Positions 33,084-41,810 are shown, counted from the stretch's first letter. The stretch: DNA of 64,000 nt from CACIAM-69d sp001698445 (GCF_043235035.1 NZ_JAZAQF010000012.1:1-64000), one strand, 5' to 3'. Numbers and translations are program-made. The notes: generated by a model not told the origin, from the letters alone.

Positions 33084-34049
33084 ATGACCATTCATCCGCA
33101 ACAGATCACCAGCAACACGGTTCCCGTTTCCGTGCTCATTCCGGCCAAAAATGAAGAGGCCAACCTGCCCGCCTGTCTCGAAAGCGTGGCTCGGGCCGAC
33201 GAAATTTTTGTGGTGGATTCCCACAGCGACGATCGCAGCGTTGAAATTTGCGAAAGCTACGGCGCAACCGTCGTGCAATTTCAGTTCAATGGTCGCTGGC
33301 CCAAAAAGAAAAATTGGTCGCTGGAAAATCTGCCCTTTCGAAATGAATGGGTTTTGATTGTGGATTGTGATGAGCGAATTACCCCGGAGCTATGGGACGA
33401 AATTGCTGAGGCGATCGCCCGTCCCGGTTTCGCAGGCTATTATCTCAATCGTCGCGTCTTTTTCCTAGGGAAATGGATTCGCTATGGGGGTAAATATCCC
33501 GATTGGAATCTGCGACTGTTTAAGCATCAATCGGGTCGCTACGAAAACCTGGGAACCGAAGAAATTCGCAACACGGGAGACAACGAGGTTCATGAGCATG
33601 TTTTGATCAACCCAAGCCATGGCCAAGTGGGCTATCTCAAGGAAGACATGCTGCATATTGACTTTCGGGATATTTACCAATGGCTAGCTCGCCACAATCG
33701 CTATTCCAATTGGGAAGCCCAGGTGTATTTAAACCTATTAGAAGGGCGCGGCAAAGACGGAACCTTGAAGGGCAATCTGTTTGGAAATGCTGTGGAACGG
33801 AAGCGGGCCCTGAAGCGGTTGTGGGTGCGGTTGCCCATGAAACCCTTCATTCGATTTGTGCTGTTTTATATTATTCGGCTGGGATTTTTGGATGGTTATC
33901 CTGGTTATGTTTATGGCCGGTTGCTGAGTCAGTATGAGTTTCAAATTGGGGTTAAGCTCTACGAATTGCGCAAGTCGGGCGGGCAGTTGAACCAACAGCA
34001 ACAACCCAAATCCAGCCCCCGATCGGCTTCGTCGTCACTCCATTCCTGA
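33084..34049 (+). CDS. Glycosyltransferase family 2 (WaaE/KdtX-like)
   Basis: About 321 residues from the ATG at 33084 (GTG or TTG starts upstream are possible). Motifs: SVLIPAKNEEANLPACLESV, IFVVDSHSDDRSVEICESYG, PKKKNWSLENLPFRNEWVLIVDCDERI with the DxD-like DCDE, then GYYLNRRVFFLGKWIRYGGKYPDWNLRLFKHQSGRYE. The last motif is characteristic of the WaaE/KdtX-type GT2 group acting on lipid-linked or core sugars. Two aromatic/hydrophobic segments lie near the C-terminus (FIRFVLFYIIRLGFLDGYPGYVYG). It ends ten bases before the acetyltransferase gene, so the two are probably translationally linked. Confidence 0.92.
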   Translation: MTIHPQQITSNTVPVSVLIPAKNEEANLPACLESVARADEIFVVDSHSDDRSVEICESYGATVVQFQFNGRWPKKKNWSLENLPFRNEWVLIVDCDERITPELWDEIAEAIARPGFAGYYLNRRVFFLGKWIRYGGKYPDWNLRLFKHQSGRYENLGTEEIRNTGDNEVHEHVLINPSHGQVGYLKEDMLHIDFRDIYQWLARHNRYSNWEAQVYLNLLEGRGKDGTLKGNLFGNAVERKRALKRLWVRLPMKPFIRFVLFYIIRLGFLDGYPGYVYGRLLSQYEFQIGVKLYELRKSGGQLNQQQQPKSSPRSASSSLHS

Positions 34050-34059
34050 GGCATCGCCT

Positions 34060-34725
34060 ATGACTGTGCCCCATAATTTTGAGCGGGCAACCCAATCCTA
34101 TGCCCATCACGATCGGGTGAATCCTGTGGTGACCGATGAACCGGCCTGGTTCGATCTCAGTCGCTATGATCAATCTTGGTTCGATCGAGGGCGGCCCGGC
34201 TGGTTTATTTTGTTATGGTGGCTGATTCAAGGCACTTTGTTTCCCCTATCTCCCCACCCGGCTAATGGGTTTCGCTGTTGGTTATTGCGCTGTTTTGGGG
34301 CAAAGATTGGTAAGCGCGTGGTGATTCGATCGAGCGCTCGATTTACCTATCCTTGGAAAGTGCAAATTGGTGATTGGTCTTGGGTTGGAGATCATGTCAC
34401 GTTCTACAGTCTCGATCGCATTGAAGTGGGTTCCCACTGCATTATTTCCCAAGGCAGTTATCTCTGCACCGGCAGTCATGATATTCACGATCAAACCTTT
34501 GGGTTATTGGTGGAACCGGTGGTGATTGGCAACGGCACTTGGGTTGCGACGGATTGTTTTGTGGCCCCCGGCGTGCGTATTGGCGCAAATAGCATCATCG
34601 GCGCAAGAAGCACGGTGCTGATGAATATTCCCGCTCGCTCGATCGCTTGGGGAAATCCTTGCAAACCTCAACGAGCGCGATCGCTCGATCGGTGCCAGTC
34701 CTCCTCCACAATTCCATCCCAATAG
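34060..34725 (+). CDS. hpsU: HpsU/WcaF-type polysaccharide O-acetyltransferase
   Basis: 221 residues. The N-terminal signature LSRYDQSWFDRGRPGWFILLWWLIQGTLFPLSPHPANGFRCWLLRCFGAKIGKRVVIR marks the colanic-acid WcaF-like group that includes the hormogonium polysaccharide acetyltransferase HpsU. The rest is a left-handed beta helix of hexapeptide repeats (IGDWSWVGDHVTFYSLDRIEVG, VVIGNGTWVATDCFVAPGVRIGANSIIGARSTVL) with the catalytic His in SHDIHDQTF. It transfers acetyl from acetyl-CoA to a sugar. The stop codon lies within the first unit of an 18-bp tandem repeat. The exact hps assignment is from memory of the family and needs a search. Confidence 0.8.
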   Translation: MTVPHNFERATQSYAHHDRVNPVVTDEPAWFDLSRYDQSWFDRGRPGWFILLWWLIQGTLFPLSPHPANGFRCWLLRCFGAKIGKRVVIRSSARFTYPWKVQIGDWSWVGDHVTFYSLDRIEVGSHCIISQGSYLCTGSHDIHDQTFGLLVEPVVIGNGTWVATDCFVAPGVRIGANSIIGARSTVLMNIPARSIAWGNPCKPQRARSLDRCQSSSTIPSQ

Positions 34726-34787
34726 GCACTAATTAACCAATAGGCACTAATTAACCAATAGGCACTAATTAACTAGGCACTAATTAA
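34719..34787. repeat. 18-bp tandem repeat, 3 units plus partial
   Basis: Three exact units of CCAATAGGCACTAATTAA (34719-34736, 34737-34754, 34755-34772) and a shortened CTAGGCACTAATTAA. The TAG at 34723-34725 in the first unit is the stop codon of the acetyltransferase gene. Looser TGATTAATTGATTAATTGAC copies follow at about 34820-34855. Confidence 0.92.
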
Positions 34788-34877
34788 CACTGATTGTTAG
34801 CGCTGATTGGGATTGATCAGCATTGATTAATTGATTAATTGACTAATTGATTAATCGCCACCCAATCATCGAGCAGA

Positions 34878-35972
34878 TCAAGTTTGTTGATCGAACGAAT
34901 CAACGCCAATCGAAGCCAGCAGTAACTCTGCTCCGTAGCGCACCGGATCTGTACAGGGGAGATCGGTCAGGGCCGCCACCCGATCGCACTCGGCCCTTGC
35001 TTCCGCATCCGACAGGTGAGCCGTGTTCAGGGCGATCGCTGCCACGGGCGCTGCTGCATAGGTTCCGGCCGCTCGTGCCACCGCTTCGTAAAGGGCCACC
35101 ACGTCCGGCAATGGCGGAATCAGGCAATGGGGCAAATCTCGCAAATGAACTTGACCAGCCCGATGCACCAAAATCAAATGGGTGGGCTGCGATCCCCGTA
35201 GCAACGGCAAGGTGGCTGTCGATCCCGGATGCAGCAACGAGCCTTGGCCCTCGATCGCCAACAAGTCCCCTTCGCCCAAGCCCCCCGCGTCTTGGGCCGC
35301 CTGCAACAGGGCCCGCTCCACTGCCCCCGCCGCAAAATCCACCCGCACCGCATCCAGGGCCACCCCCTGCCCAGCAATCATCAACCCCGCTTGGCCCGTG
35401 CCCACAAAATGTGCTTGTCGGCCCTGGCGGCGGGCTACTCGGCACAGTTCCAAGGTGGTGGACATTTTCCCGATCGCCATATCTGTGCCCACGGCTAAAA
35501 CCCGCCTCCCCGGCAGCAACCGCGCCAACCCTGACCCGATCGTCAGGCCCGTTGGTTCCACCCGCACATCCCAAATCCATTGCCCCGGCTGTTGGCAAGC
35601 CACCCAATCGGGCGCTTGACTGAGGGGGCGATGCAGACCATTCACCAGGGAAACCCCAGCCCGCAGCGCCTCCTTCAGTTCCGTTTCCCATTCCGTCGGC
35701 AAAATTCCCCCCGAAGGCGCAATCCCAATTAGTAAGGTATCGACCCCCAGGGCGATCGCCTCCTGCGCGCTGGCTACCACGGGAACCGGGCGATCGATCC
35801 CCGTTAAAGTCACCAGGCTGGCACCGGCCGCATCGCGATCGATCACCGCCACCACCTCCGCCGCACTGTAGCGCAAGAAGGCGAGACCCGTTTTGCCCCG
35901 TGGGCCCCGCAGTCCCTCATGCAACAAAACCCCTACCCGTCGCCCCGCCAAGCGCGGATTCAGAAAGTCCAT
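34878..35972 (-). CDS. DUF1611 family protein (DgcN-like)
   Basis: 364 residues. An N-terminal Rossmann-like domain (VGVLLHEGLRGPRGKTGLAFLRY, VAVIDRDAAGAS) precedes a P-loop-like NTPase/ligase domain: VLAVGTDMAIGKMSTTLELCR, AHFVGTGQAGLMIAGQGVALDAVRVDFAAGAVERALL and the acidic DLLAIEGQGSLLHPG. This matches DUF1611, a family that includes the D-glutamate-metabolism enzyme DgcN; the partner dipeptide-epimerase-like DgcA is not adjacent here, so function is an inference from family. It is convergent with the acetyltransferase operon, separated by tandem repeats. Confidence 0.82.
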   Translation of the reverse strand: MDFLNPRLAGRRVGVLLHEGLRGPRGKTGLAFLRYSAAEVVAVIDRDAAGASLVTLTGIDRPVPVVASAQEAIALGVDTLLIGIAPSGGILPTEWETELKEALRAGVSLVNGLHRPLSQAPDWVACQQPGQWIWDVRVEPTGLTIGSGLARLLPGRRVLAVGTDMAIGKMSTTLELCRVARRQGRQAHFVGTGQAGLMIAGQGVALDAVRVDFAAGAVERALLQAAQDAGGLGEGDLLAIEGQGSLLHPGSTATLPLLRGSQPTHLILVHRAGQVHLRDLPHCLIPPLPDVVALYEAVARAAGTYAAAPVAAIALNTAHLSDAEARAECDRVAALTDLPCTDPVRYGAELLLASIGVDSFDQQT

Positions 35973-36095
35973 CGATATTTCTCAACTACGGATGCTTGGA
36001 CTGGTTTACTGAACTGGTCTACTGGCTTTGTTTTGCTGAACCAGCATGTTGAATTGAGTCATTTGCTGGGTTTGAGCTACAGCGAAAGTCGATCG

Positions 36096-36335
36096 CTAGC
36101 GTTCAATCCAGGGCACGGTGCGCAACCATTCCCACACGCCCGTATGTCTTCGCTGGGTCACATTTTGGCTATGTTCTGCAACGGCCATTTTCAAATCCTC
36201 AGGACTAAACTCATAGCCCAACCGACAGGCCACATCGGCAAATTCTTGGGGCGTTTTCACAGACTTGAAATATTGTCGAATTTGTTCGCTTTGGGCAGCA
36301 GCAATTAAGAAGCGATCGGCATTATCGATAGACAT
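36096..36335 (-). CDS. Nif11 domain protein
   Basis: 79 residues. The sequence AQSEQIRQYFKSVKTPQEFADVACRLGYEFSPEDLKMAVAEHS matches the Nif11 domain, followed by the RRHTGVWEWLRTVPWI tail often seen in cyanobacterial homologues. In some genomes Nif11-type sequences are leader peptides of ribosomally made natural products, but there is no Gly-Gly cleavage site, Cys/Ser/Thr-rich core or lanthionine synthetase here. It is better called a stand-alone Nif11 protein of unknown role. It lies between DUF1611 and the pentapeptide protein on the same strand. Confidence 0.85.
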   Translation of the reverse strand: MSIDNADRFLIAAAQSEQIRQYFKSVKTPQEFADVACRLGYEFSPEDLKMAVAEHSQNVTQRRHTGVWEWLRTVPWIER

Positions 36336-36380
36336 AACTCAGCACCGAAAAGACACCAAAATGGATGACCCTTGAGGCCC

Positions 36381-36445
36381 CTGGAAAACACCTTTGGAAA
36401 ACACCTGAGGGAAAGACCTGAGAGAAAAACCCAAGGAAAGACCTT
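36381..36445. repeat. 13-bp degenerate tandem repeat, 5 units
   Basis: CTGGAAAACACCT, TTGGAAAACACCT, GAGGGAAAGACCT, GAGAGAAAAACCC and AAGGAAAGACCTT occur head to tail. The last unit runs into the stop codon (TTA = TAA at 36444-36446) of the pentapeptide gene, which reads leftward. Confidence 0.85.
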
Positions 36446-37025
36446 AAGGACAAAACAACGTGTCGCGCGTGGCCCGGCCTGTCTCTGGATTCACCCCATC
36501 CGCTACCGCACAAAGCTTGTCTAGGGTGTCCGATCGCAACAACACATCGGTAAAGTCCGCTCCCGTGATTTTGACACCGGGAATATTAATGCTGGCGGCG
36601 AAGGCTCCTTCTAACACCGCGTTGGTCAAATTTGCATTGACTAACCGGGCTGAATCAAGGGTGGAATTTCGTAAGTTTGCACCGCTCAAATCTGCTGATT
36701 CTAAGTTTGCGGCAAAGAAGCGAACCCCTTCAAGATTAGCGTTATGAAAGTTTGCTTCTCGCAGGTTGGCTTTGGTGAAGTCATCATCTCGCAGATCCTG
36801 ATTGGAAAAGTCTGCGCCCACCAAAGAGAATCGGTTGTAATTTTCTGCCCAGGCTGGCTCTGTCAATCCACACCAACCAGTTAGCAAGGTTAGACTCAAA
36901 CTCAATGCCAGCAGTGGAAACAGAACCCATCGCCGCCAAGAATGACGAATTGAAGGGGCGATCGCGCTTACTCGATCAGGATTGGCATCAAAATTTTTAG
37001 GCTGAGTTCTGTTGGCTTGCGTCAT
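36444..37025 (-). CDS. Exported pentapeptide-repeat protein
   Basis: About 193 residues from the ATG at 37025; an ATG eight codons earlier (37049) is also open. The N-terminus is basic, then one hydrophobic segment (WVLFPLLALSLSLTLLTGW) and an AWAEN cleavage-like site, suggesting export, probably to the thylakoid lumen or periplasm. Residues 70-170 consist of A(D/N)LXX-type pentapeptide repeats (SLVGADFSNQDLRDDDFTKANLREANFHNANLEGV, DLSGANLRNSTLDSARLVNANLTNAVLEGA), forming a right-handed beta helix. The Cys pair (LCAVAD, LFCP) at the end could be disulphide-bonded, as in lumenal pentapeptide proteins. Role unknown. Confidence 0.88.
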   Translation of the reverse strand: MTQANRTQPKNFDANPDRVSAIAPSIRHSWRRWVLFPLLALSLSLTLLTGWCGLTEPAWAENYNRFSLVGADFSNQDLRDDDFTKANLREANFHNANLEGVRFFAANLESADLSGANLRNSTLDSARLVNANLTNAVLEGAFAASINIPGVKITGADFTDVLLRSDTLDKLCAVADGVNPETGRATRDTLFCP

Positions 37026-37511
37026 TTGCACAGGAATTTTTAAGATCACTGAAAACCCCCAAATTCAATTTCCATGCACAAGATTCTGCCTTTCATGAAT
37101 CACTAGCAGTTACTAAAGTCAAAGGTTTCAAGCATTGATCTCACATCAGAAATTTGAGCTATGAAATACCAACTGAGACTTGACTTGCACTGTACAGGCA
37201 GCTTCTAGGAGATTATCAAACCTAGGGATCAGAAACCAAGCTTAAATTAGTCGAAGGATTGTGACCCGATCGTCCTCAGTACGCCAAAGGAAACTACAAG
37301 TCCCCAGTGTCAGACCAATGACTCGTCACCACCAGTCCTTGCTTGAAGACACCCGATCGCCAAACCGCGAATTGTGGGTGATTCGCGCGGCAGCAATCAA
37401 CTCAGGATCATTCACCCCAGTTAATCAAATCTGATGGTCATTGATTTAGAGCAATGGACTTGCGAGCAATTGACTCAGATTCATGAGTCGGGGGTAAGCA
37501 GCTCAGGGCGA
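37026..37511. other. 486-bp intergenic region
   Basis: It separates the pentapeptide gene start from the PP2C stop. I see no supported gene, repeat array or tRNA. The part near 37050-37130 is AT-rich and probably holds the pentapeptide gene promoter. Confidence 0.4.
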
Positions 37512-38378
37512 TTAACTCAGGGGTGCAAGCTCCGGTGGAAAATCATCATCCGTTGGGAAAGGCAAGGTTTCATCAATCATGCCCTCGGACGGTTCATCGT
37601 CCACGGGGCCAAGGGGAATAAACTCCTCTTCTTCATCTTCTTCAGTGCTTTCGCTGGCCACAAGAACAACGGTGATGTTGTCACGACCACCGCGATCTTT
37701 GGCGGACTGCACCAGACGCTCCACCAACTGATCGAGCTGGTGGGCCGAGGGCATTTGGCAAAGATGATGCAAGATTTCGGAGTCGGATAATTCCTCCGTG
37801 AGACCGTCACTACAGAGCAGCAGTTGATCCCCCAATCGAAACTCAAGGGGATAAATTTCCACTAGCTCCAGCTCTCGTCGTCCCAGGCATTGCATCAACA
37901 CATGTCGCCAAGGGTGCGATCGCGCCTGTTCTTGGCTCAGGTCGCCGCTTTCAACGGCCCGGGCCACCCAGGTGTGGTCCTTGGTCAGTTGCAATAGGTG
38001 TTCCTCCCGCGATCGATAGAGGCGCGAGTCACCCACATGCACCTGCCACCACTGATCATCGCGATGCATAATCGCCACGATCGTCGTGCCCATTTCGGCC
38101 CGTTCCGGATGGCGAACTTGGTCATCCAAAATGGCATCGTTGGCTTTCTCGATCGCCACTTCCAACAGGGCCGGAGAGGAAGCCTCTGATTCCCAAGATT
38201 GCAGGATCACTTGGCTAACCACTTCGATCGCAATGCGGCTAGCTTCCTGTCCGCCCGCATGGCCGCCCATTCCATCCGCAACGATGAATAACCGACCTTC
38301 AGGATCGACAAACAAATTATCTTGATTGACACTTCGCAGCATTCCGCGATCAGTCAATCCCGAGGCTCGAAACTTCAT
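37512..38378 (-). CDS. PP2C-family protein serine/threonine phosphatase
   Basis: 288 residues. A Mn/Mg-dependent phosphatase of the PPM type. Metal-binding and core motifs are complete: SVNQDNLF, FIVADGMGGHAGGQEASRIA, TTIVAIMHRDDQWWQVHVGDSRLYRSRE, LLLCSDGLTEELSDSEI, and RGGRDNITVVLV. A strongly acidic tail (ESTEEDEEEEF) follows the domain. It would oppose Ser/Thr kinases such as the one at 51094-53025, although no direct link is visible. Downstream of the ABC1 kinase on the same strand with a 151-bp gap, so it probably has its own promoter. Confidence 0.94.
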   Translation of the reverse strand: MKFRASGLTDRGMLRSVNQDNLFVDPEGRLFIVADGMGGHAGGQEASRIAIEVVSQVILQSWESEASSPALLEVAIEKANDAILDDQVRHPERAEMGTTIVAIMHRDDQWWQVHVGDSRLYRSREEHLLQLTKDHTWVARAVESGDLSQEQARSHPWRHVLMQCLGRRELELVEIYPLEFRLGDQLLLCSDGLTEELSDSEILHHLCQMPSAHQLDQLVERLVQSAKDRGGRDNITVVLVASESTEEDEEEEFIPLGPVDDEPSEGMIDETLPFPTDDDFPPELAPLS

Positions 38379-38529
38379 GGGCGAACGGGACGGGGGTAGA
38401 ACAGGGGCAATCAGGATTGGCGGCCAACCGGACGCTGAGCGCGGGTGGCAGCGATCGCGGTCTATCGAGCTTGGTTTGCTATGGAGCGCGTCGAGGAATG
38501 AGGGGTATCACCCCTCAACCCCTAGGACT

Positions 38530-40212
38530 TTAGAACATCTTCTCATAGCGATCCATCCGCCGCAGCAAGCGCAAGAGAGCGATCGCGGGTAGGAGGCCGA
38601 TGCCACCGGGAATCACTGCAAACCATCCGTATCCTGTACCCACCAAGATGGCACTACAAAGGGCAAAGCTACCAGTCAGAATCGAATAGTTGGTGGCCAC
38701 TTGGGCATTGCTCAGGCGGCGCAACACGCGATCGGTTTCCGTGGCCCGCACCCGCAAGCGCAGGTCACCCCGATCGAGCTTTTCGATCGTGTCATCAATG
38801 CGACGCGGCAAACCCAAGGCCGTTGAACTCATTTGCGCTGCCTGGCGACCTAACTCGCCCAGCAAGTCTCCGGCAGCCTCCGGTTGATTTCCATTCATCA
38901 GTTGCATCGCGTAGGGTTTAGCGACCTCCATAAAATTAAACTCAGGATCTAGGCCCTTGCCTACCCCTTCCAAGGTTGAAAATGCCCGCATCACGAAGGT
39001 AAATGTCGCTGGGAACCGAAAAGGCTGGCCGTAGGCGATTTCATACAGATCGTCGCTGATGGCGGTCACGGACTGGGCTTCAAAGGGTTTGTCCATGAAG
39101 TTGTCCAGCATGTACTGGATCGATCGCCGGACGGGCCCCGTGTCTCCGGTCGGTTGCAGCGCCCCCAGCGCAATCAGGGAGTTCATCACCCGCTCGCCAT
39201 TCTTTTGGGCAATGCCAAAGAAGGTTTCCATCAACCCCGTGCGCACATTGGCATTAATCTGCCCCATCATCCCGAAGTCATAGAAAATCAGCGCTCCGTC
39301 CGGACTCACCGCCAGGTTGCCCGGGTGAGGATCCGCGTGGAAAAAGCCCCCTTCGAGGATTTGCTCCAGGTAGGCCCTGGCTCCCAACTCGGCCAGGGTC
39401 GATCGATCAAGTCCTGCCGCTTCCAGGGCCTCGTAGTGGCTGATTTTGATGCCGGGGACATATTCCAAAACAATCGTCCGAGGTGAGCAATAGCGCCAGA
39501 AAACCTTGGGTACACGAACCCAATCCGCGTGGCGAAAGTTCCGCCGGAAGCGATCGGCATTGCGTCCTTCGTTTAGATAATCAATTTCCTCGTATAAAAT
39601 CCGGCAGCATTCTTCATAAATGCCCAACCAATCCCGACCGGGGCCCCAACGGGGATGGTTTTGGAAATAGCGAGCAATGCCCTTCAGAATGGCCAAGTCG
39701 ATTTGGAAGAGCTTTTTCAGGCCCGGGCGCTGCACCTTCACCACCACTTCTTCGCCCGATCGCAATTGAGCCTTATGAACCTGGCCCAAACTGGCGGCCG
39801 CCAAAGGAATGGGGTCAAAGCTCTGGAAAAGTTCCTGCACCGGCTTGCCCAAGTCTTGGCGAACGATCGCTTCCACTTGGTCATAGCCAAAGGCCGGTAC
39901 GCGGTCTTGCAGCTTCGACAACTCCTCCACATATTCCGCAGGGAACAGATCAGCGCGCGTCGAAAACAGTTGACCCACTTTGATGAAAGTGGGCCCTAAC
40001 TGGAGCAGCGTATCGCGCACCCAAACGGCCTGTTGGCGGCGGCGGGCCTTTTGTTTGGCCTCCGTCATGCCTCCGCGATAGCTCCAGGGTTTGGTATCAA
40101 TCCAAAGCCACAACAGCCAAAGAGTGACAAAAGTCCAGATATCTATAAAGCGGCGGGGGCGGGAGTACCGCTCGCGGTTCCATCGGTAAGCTTTGCTGTC
40201 GTACGTTTTCAC
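38530..40212 (-). CDS. ABC1/UbiB-type atypical protein kinase
   Basis: About 560 residues from a GTG at 40212 preceded by GGAGTCGAGG; the frame is open upstream to 40464, but that part covers the DUF6825-like gene and is not kinase-like. ABC1K features: KxGQ-type motif GPTFIKVGQLFSTRADLFP, Ala-rich loop AAASLGQVHKAQL, Lys in VVVKVQRPG, ExD-like ILYEEIDYLNEGRNADRFRRNF, HADPHPGNLAVS and DFGMMG. The C-terminus has two membrane segments (about 510-545, ILTGSFALCSAILVGTGYGWF and IPGGIGLLPAIALL). Family members regulate prenyl-lipid or quinone metabolism. An operon with the gene 28 bp upstream is likely. Confidence 0.93.
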   Translation of the reverse strand: MKTYDSKAYRWNRERYSRPRRFIDIWTFVTLWLLWLWIDTKPWSYRGGMTEAKQKARRRQQAVWVRDTLLQLGPTFIKVGQLFSTRADLFPAEYVEELSKLQDRVPAFGYDQVEAIVRQDLGKPVQELFQSFDPIPLAAASLGQVHKAQLRSGEEVVVKVQRPGLKKLFQIDLAILKGIARYFQNHPRWGPGRDWLGIYEECCRILYEEIDYLNEGRNADRFRRNFRHADWVRVPKVFWRYCSPRTIVLEYVPGIKISHYEALEAAGLDRSTLAELGARAYLEQILEGGFFHADPHPGNLAVSPDGALIFYDFGMMGQINANVRTGLMETFFGIAQKNGERVMNSLIALGALQPTGDTGPVRRSIQYMLDNFMDKPFEAQSVTAISDDLYEIAYGQPFRFPATFTFVMRAFSTLEGVGKGLDPEFNFMEVAKPYAMQLMNGNQPEAAGDLLGELGRQAAQMSSTALGLPRRIDDTIEKLDRGDLRLRVRATETDRVLRRLSNAQVATNYSILTGSFALCSAILVGTGYGWFAVIPGGIGLLPAIALLRLLRRMDRYEKMF

Positions 40213-40240
40213 CCTCGACTCCGTGCGGTGCGTCTCGACT

Positions 40241-40564
40241 CTAGCTTGGGTTGGCTTCGCTGCGGTATTGCTTAATCTCTGACCTGAGGCGGGCAATTTC
40301 GGCTCGCAGATCATCGAGTTCAGCTTGCACATCGTCGCCGCCGGAAGCGCTGCTGTTGCTGGTGCGTCCGTTGGTGGCGGCGGCTTCGGCCTGTTGGGCC
40401 CTGGCCAGGGCTTCTTCAACCAGTTGGCGCAGGTTTTCCCGCTGTTCGGCATCGAACTTCCCAAGCTCGCTCAACCAATCGGTGGCAGTTCGCTCGATTT
40501 GTTCGTTTACCACTTCAGCGATCGCGCGACCAACAAAGAAGGCATGGACAAGCGGGTTACTCAT
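40241..40564 (-). CDS. Small coiled-coil protein (DUF6825-like)
   Basis: 107 residues. MSNPLVHAFFVGRAIAEVVNEQIERTATDWLSELGKFD opens a conserved-looking N-terminal half, then QRENLRQLVEEALARAQQAEAA, a low-complexity Ser/Gly/Asn stretch, and a C-terminal coiled coil DDVQAELDDLRAEIARLRSEIKQYR. This is the layout I associate with a cyanobacterial family named DUF6825; function is unknown. It ends 28 bp before the ABC1 kinase GTG on the same strand, so the two are probably co-transcribed. Confidence 0.75.
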   Translation of the reverse strand: MSNPLVHAFFVGRAIAEVVNEQIERTATDWLSELGKFDAEQRENLRQLVEEALARAQQAEAAATNGRTSNSSASGGDDVQAELDDLRAEIARLRSEIKQYRSEANPS

Positions 40565-40772
40565 GAAACTCGCGGGTGAAAGTACTGGGAAGGCGATCGG
40601 GGATCAGGAGGTCAAACGCTAGTTGAGAGCTAGGGTGCGCGCATAATCGCTTTTAGGCAATGCCAGAGCGGGCTACCGCGACCGCTCTGAATTATAGCGT
40701 GGTGGTTTTGGGCTGGCAGGTTTGGCATGAGCAGTTTAGGGCTGGCTGGGGATTCGCGCCTGCGGCTTAGTC

Positions 40773-40798
40773 AGGGATCAAGATCAGGGATCAAGATC
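40773..40798. repeat. 13-bp tandem repeat, 2 units
   Basis: Two copies of TCAGGGATCAAGA followed by TCAAGGG. It lies just beyond the stop codon end of the Pro/Ser-rich protein gene (40836, minus strand) in the gap to the DUF6825-like gene. Confidence 0.85.
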
Positions 40799-40835
40799 AA
40801 GGGCGCAGAACTCGAAGCCAGGGTATGCCATGCCC

Positions 40836-41723
40836 TTAGGGTGTGCTGCTGCTGTCTGGGGCGGAACCACTGCCAGCGCTGCCCCCGTTGCTAGCACCGG
40901 ATGCTCCGCTGCTGGCTGGGGCGCTGGAGCTGCCACCGCTGGGGCGACGCTCAACGGCGGCCGGCTCTGGCGCGGGGCGACGCTCCGTGGTCGATCGACG
41001 TTCTGTGGCAGGGCGCGGCTCGGGGTTGGCGGGGCGATCGGGCGCGGGGCGGGTTTCTGAGGAGACTGAGTTGGTGGCCGGCTCGGGGGTGCTGGTTCCT
41101 GACGGTGAGCGATCGACCGTTGAACCGCGATCGCCCGAATTGGAGCGATCGGGGCGATCGGGACGATCGGTTGCTGGGTTGGTTGTCCCCAAATTGCTGC
41201 CGGAGGGATCCACCAGCGGTGTGCTGTCGGTCGGTGGCGCGTTGCCGTCAGGATTATCCAAAGGGCTGGGGCTGGCCAGGGGCACGCGACCGGCGGTGGG
41301 ATCCACTGGTTGAGGACTATTGCGCACGGGCCGCTCGATCGGGGCAATGCGCTGGCTGCGAATCGCCGCTGAACTATCCCGGTGAGGATGGCTGCGAATT
41401 TGCTGCAGCACTAGGTCAGGAATGCTGGGATCGGCTGGATCCAACTCCTGCTCAGCGGTTTTGGATACCGGCCAACCTTCACGCGGCGGAAAGGACTGCT
41501 CTTCTCCCGCCAACCAGTTCAGGATTGGGGGGGACTCGAACCGAATGCCGAAGAGGTTCATTTCGCCGGATCGCACAACGGCCACCGCCCCCGCACCAAG
41601 CATGGAAGCACAGGCGGCGGTAACCAAAAACAGGGGAGCAATCCAGCGGCTTCGTTGCGGTTGGGGAGAAGAAGGGTTCAAAGCAAACCTCGGGGCATCG
41701 GAGAGGGGTGGATGCCGCTTCAA
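40836..41723 (-). CDS. Hypothetical membrane-anchored Pro/Ser-rich protein
   Basis: 295 residues. One hydrophobic segment near residues 27-50 (WIAPLFLVTAACASMLGAGAVAVV) anchors a long disordered tail rich in Pro, Ser, Arg and Asp (for example NPATDRPDRPDRSNSGDRGS, then ERRPAPEPAAVERRP and SSGASGASNGGSAG). The ordered part is only about 50 residues (FGIRFESPPILNWLAGEEQSFPPREGWPVSK). The GC-rich low-complexity DNA is open in several frames, which makes strand choice less certain. The minus frame is preferred because it has an ATG, a transmembrane segment and a stop close to the 13-bp repeat. No function can be assigned. Confidence 0.6.
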   Translation of the reverse strand: MKRHPPLSDAPRFALNPSSPQPQRSRWIAPLFLVTAACASMLGAGAVAVVRSGEMNLFGIRFESPPILNWLAGEEQSFPPREGWPVSKTAEQELDPADPSIPDLVLQQIRSHPHRDSSAAIRSQRIAPIERPVRNSPQPVDPTAGRVPLASPSPLDNPDGNAPPTDSTPLVDPSGSNLGTTNPATDRPDRPDRSNSGDRGSTVDRSPSGTSTPEPATNSVSSETRPAPDRPANPEPRPATERRSTTERRPAPEPAAVERRPSGGSSSAPASSGASGASNGGSAGSGSAPDSSSTP

Positions 41724-41810
41724 CTCTTAAGAATAAGTCAAGAGTTTTTCTTTCGTAAAGATTCACAACAATTGTGACCATTGCCCTGGGTTGCGATCGC
41801 CCCCGAAGCC

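Noticed and set aside
34847..35623. 258-codon plus-strand frame opposite DUF1611
   Set aside because: Pro/Arg-rich shadow translation; the minus strand carries clear DUF1611 motifs.
36096..36335. Nif11 gene as a RiPP precursor
   Set aside because: No double-glycine site, no Cys/Ser/Thr-rich core and no modification enzymes nearby.
40213..40464. 84-residue extension of the ABC1 kinase
   Set aside because: It overlaps the DUF6825-like gene in another frame, and a GTG with a good ribosome binding site lies at 40212.
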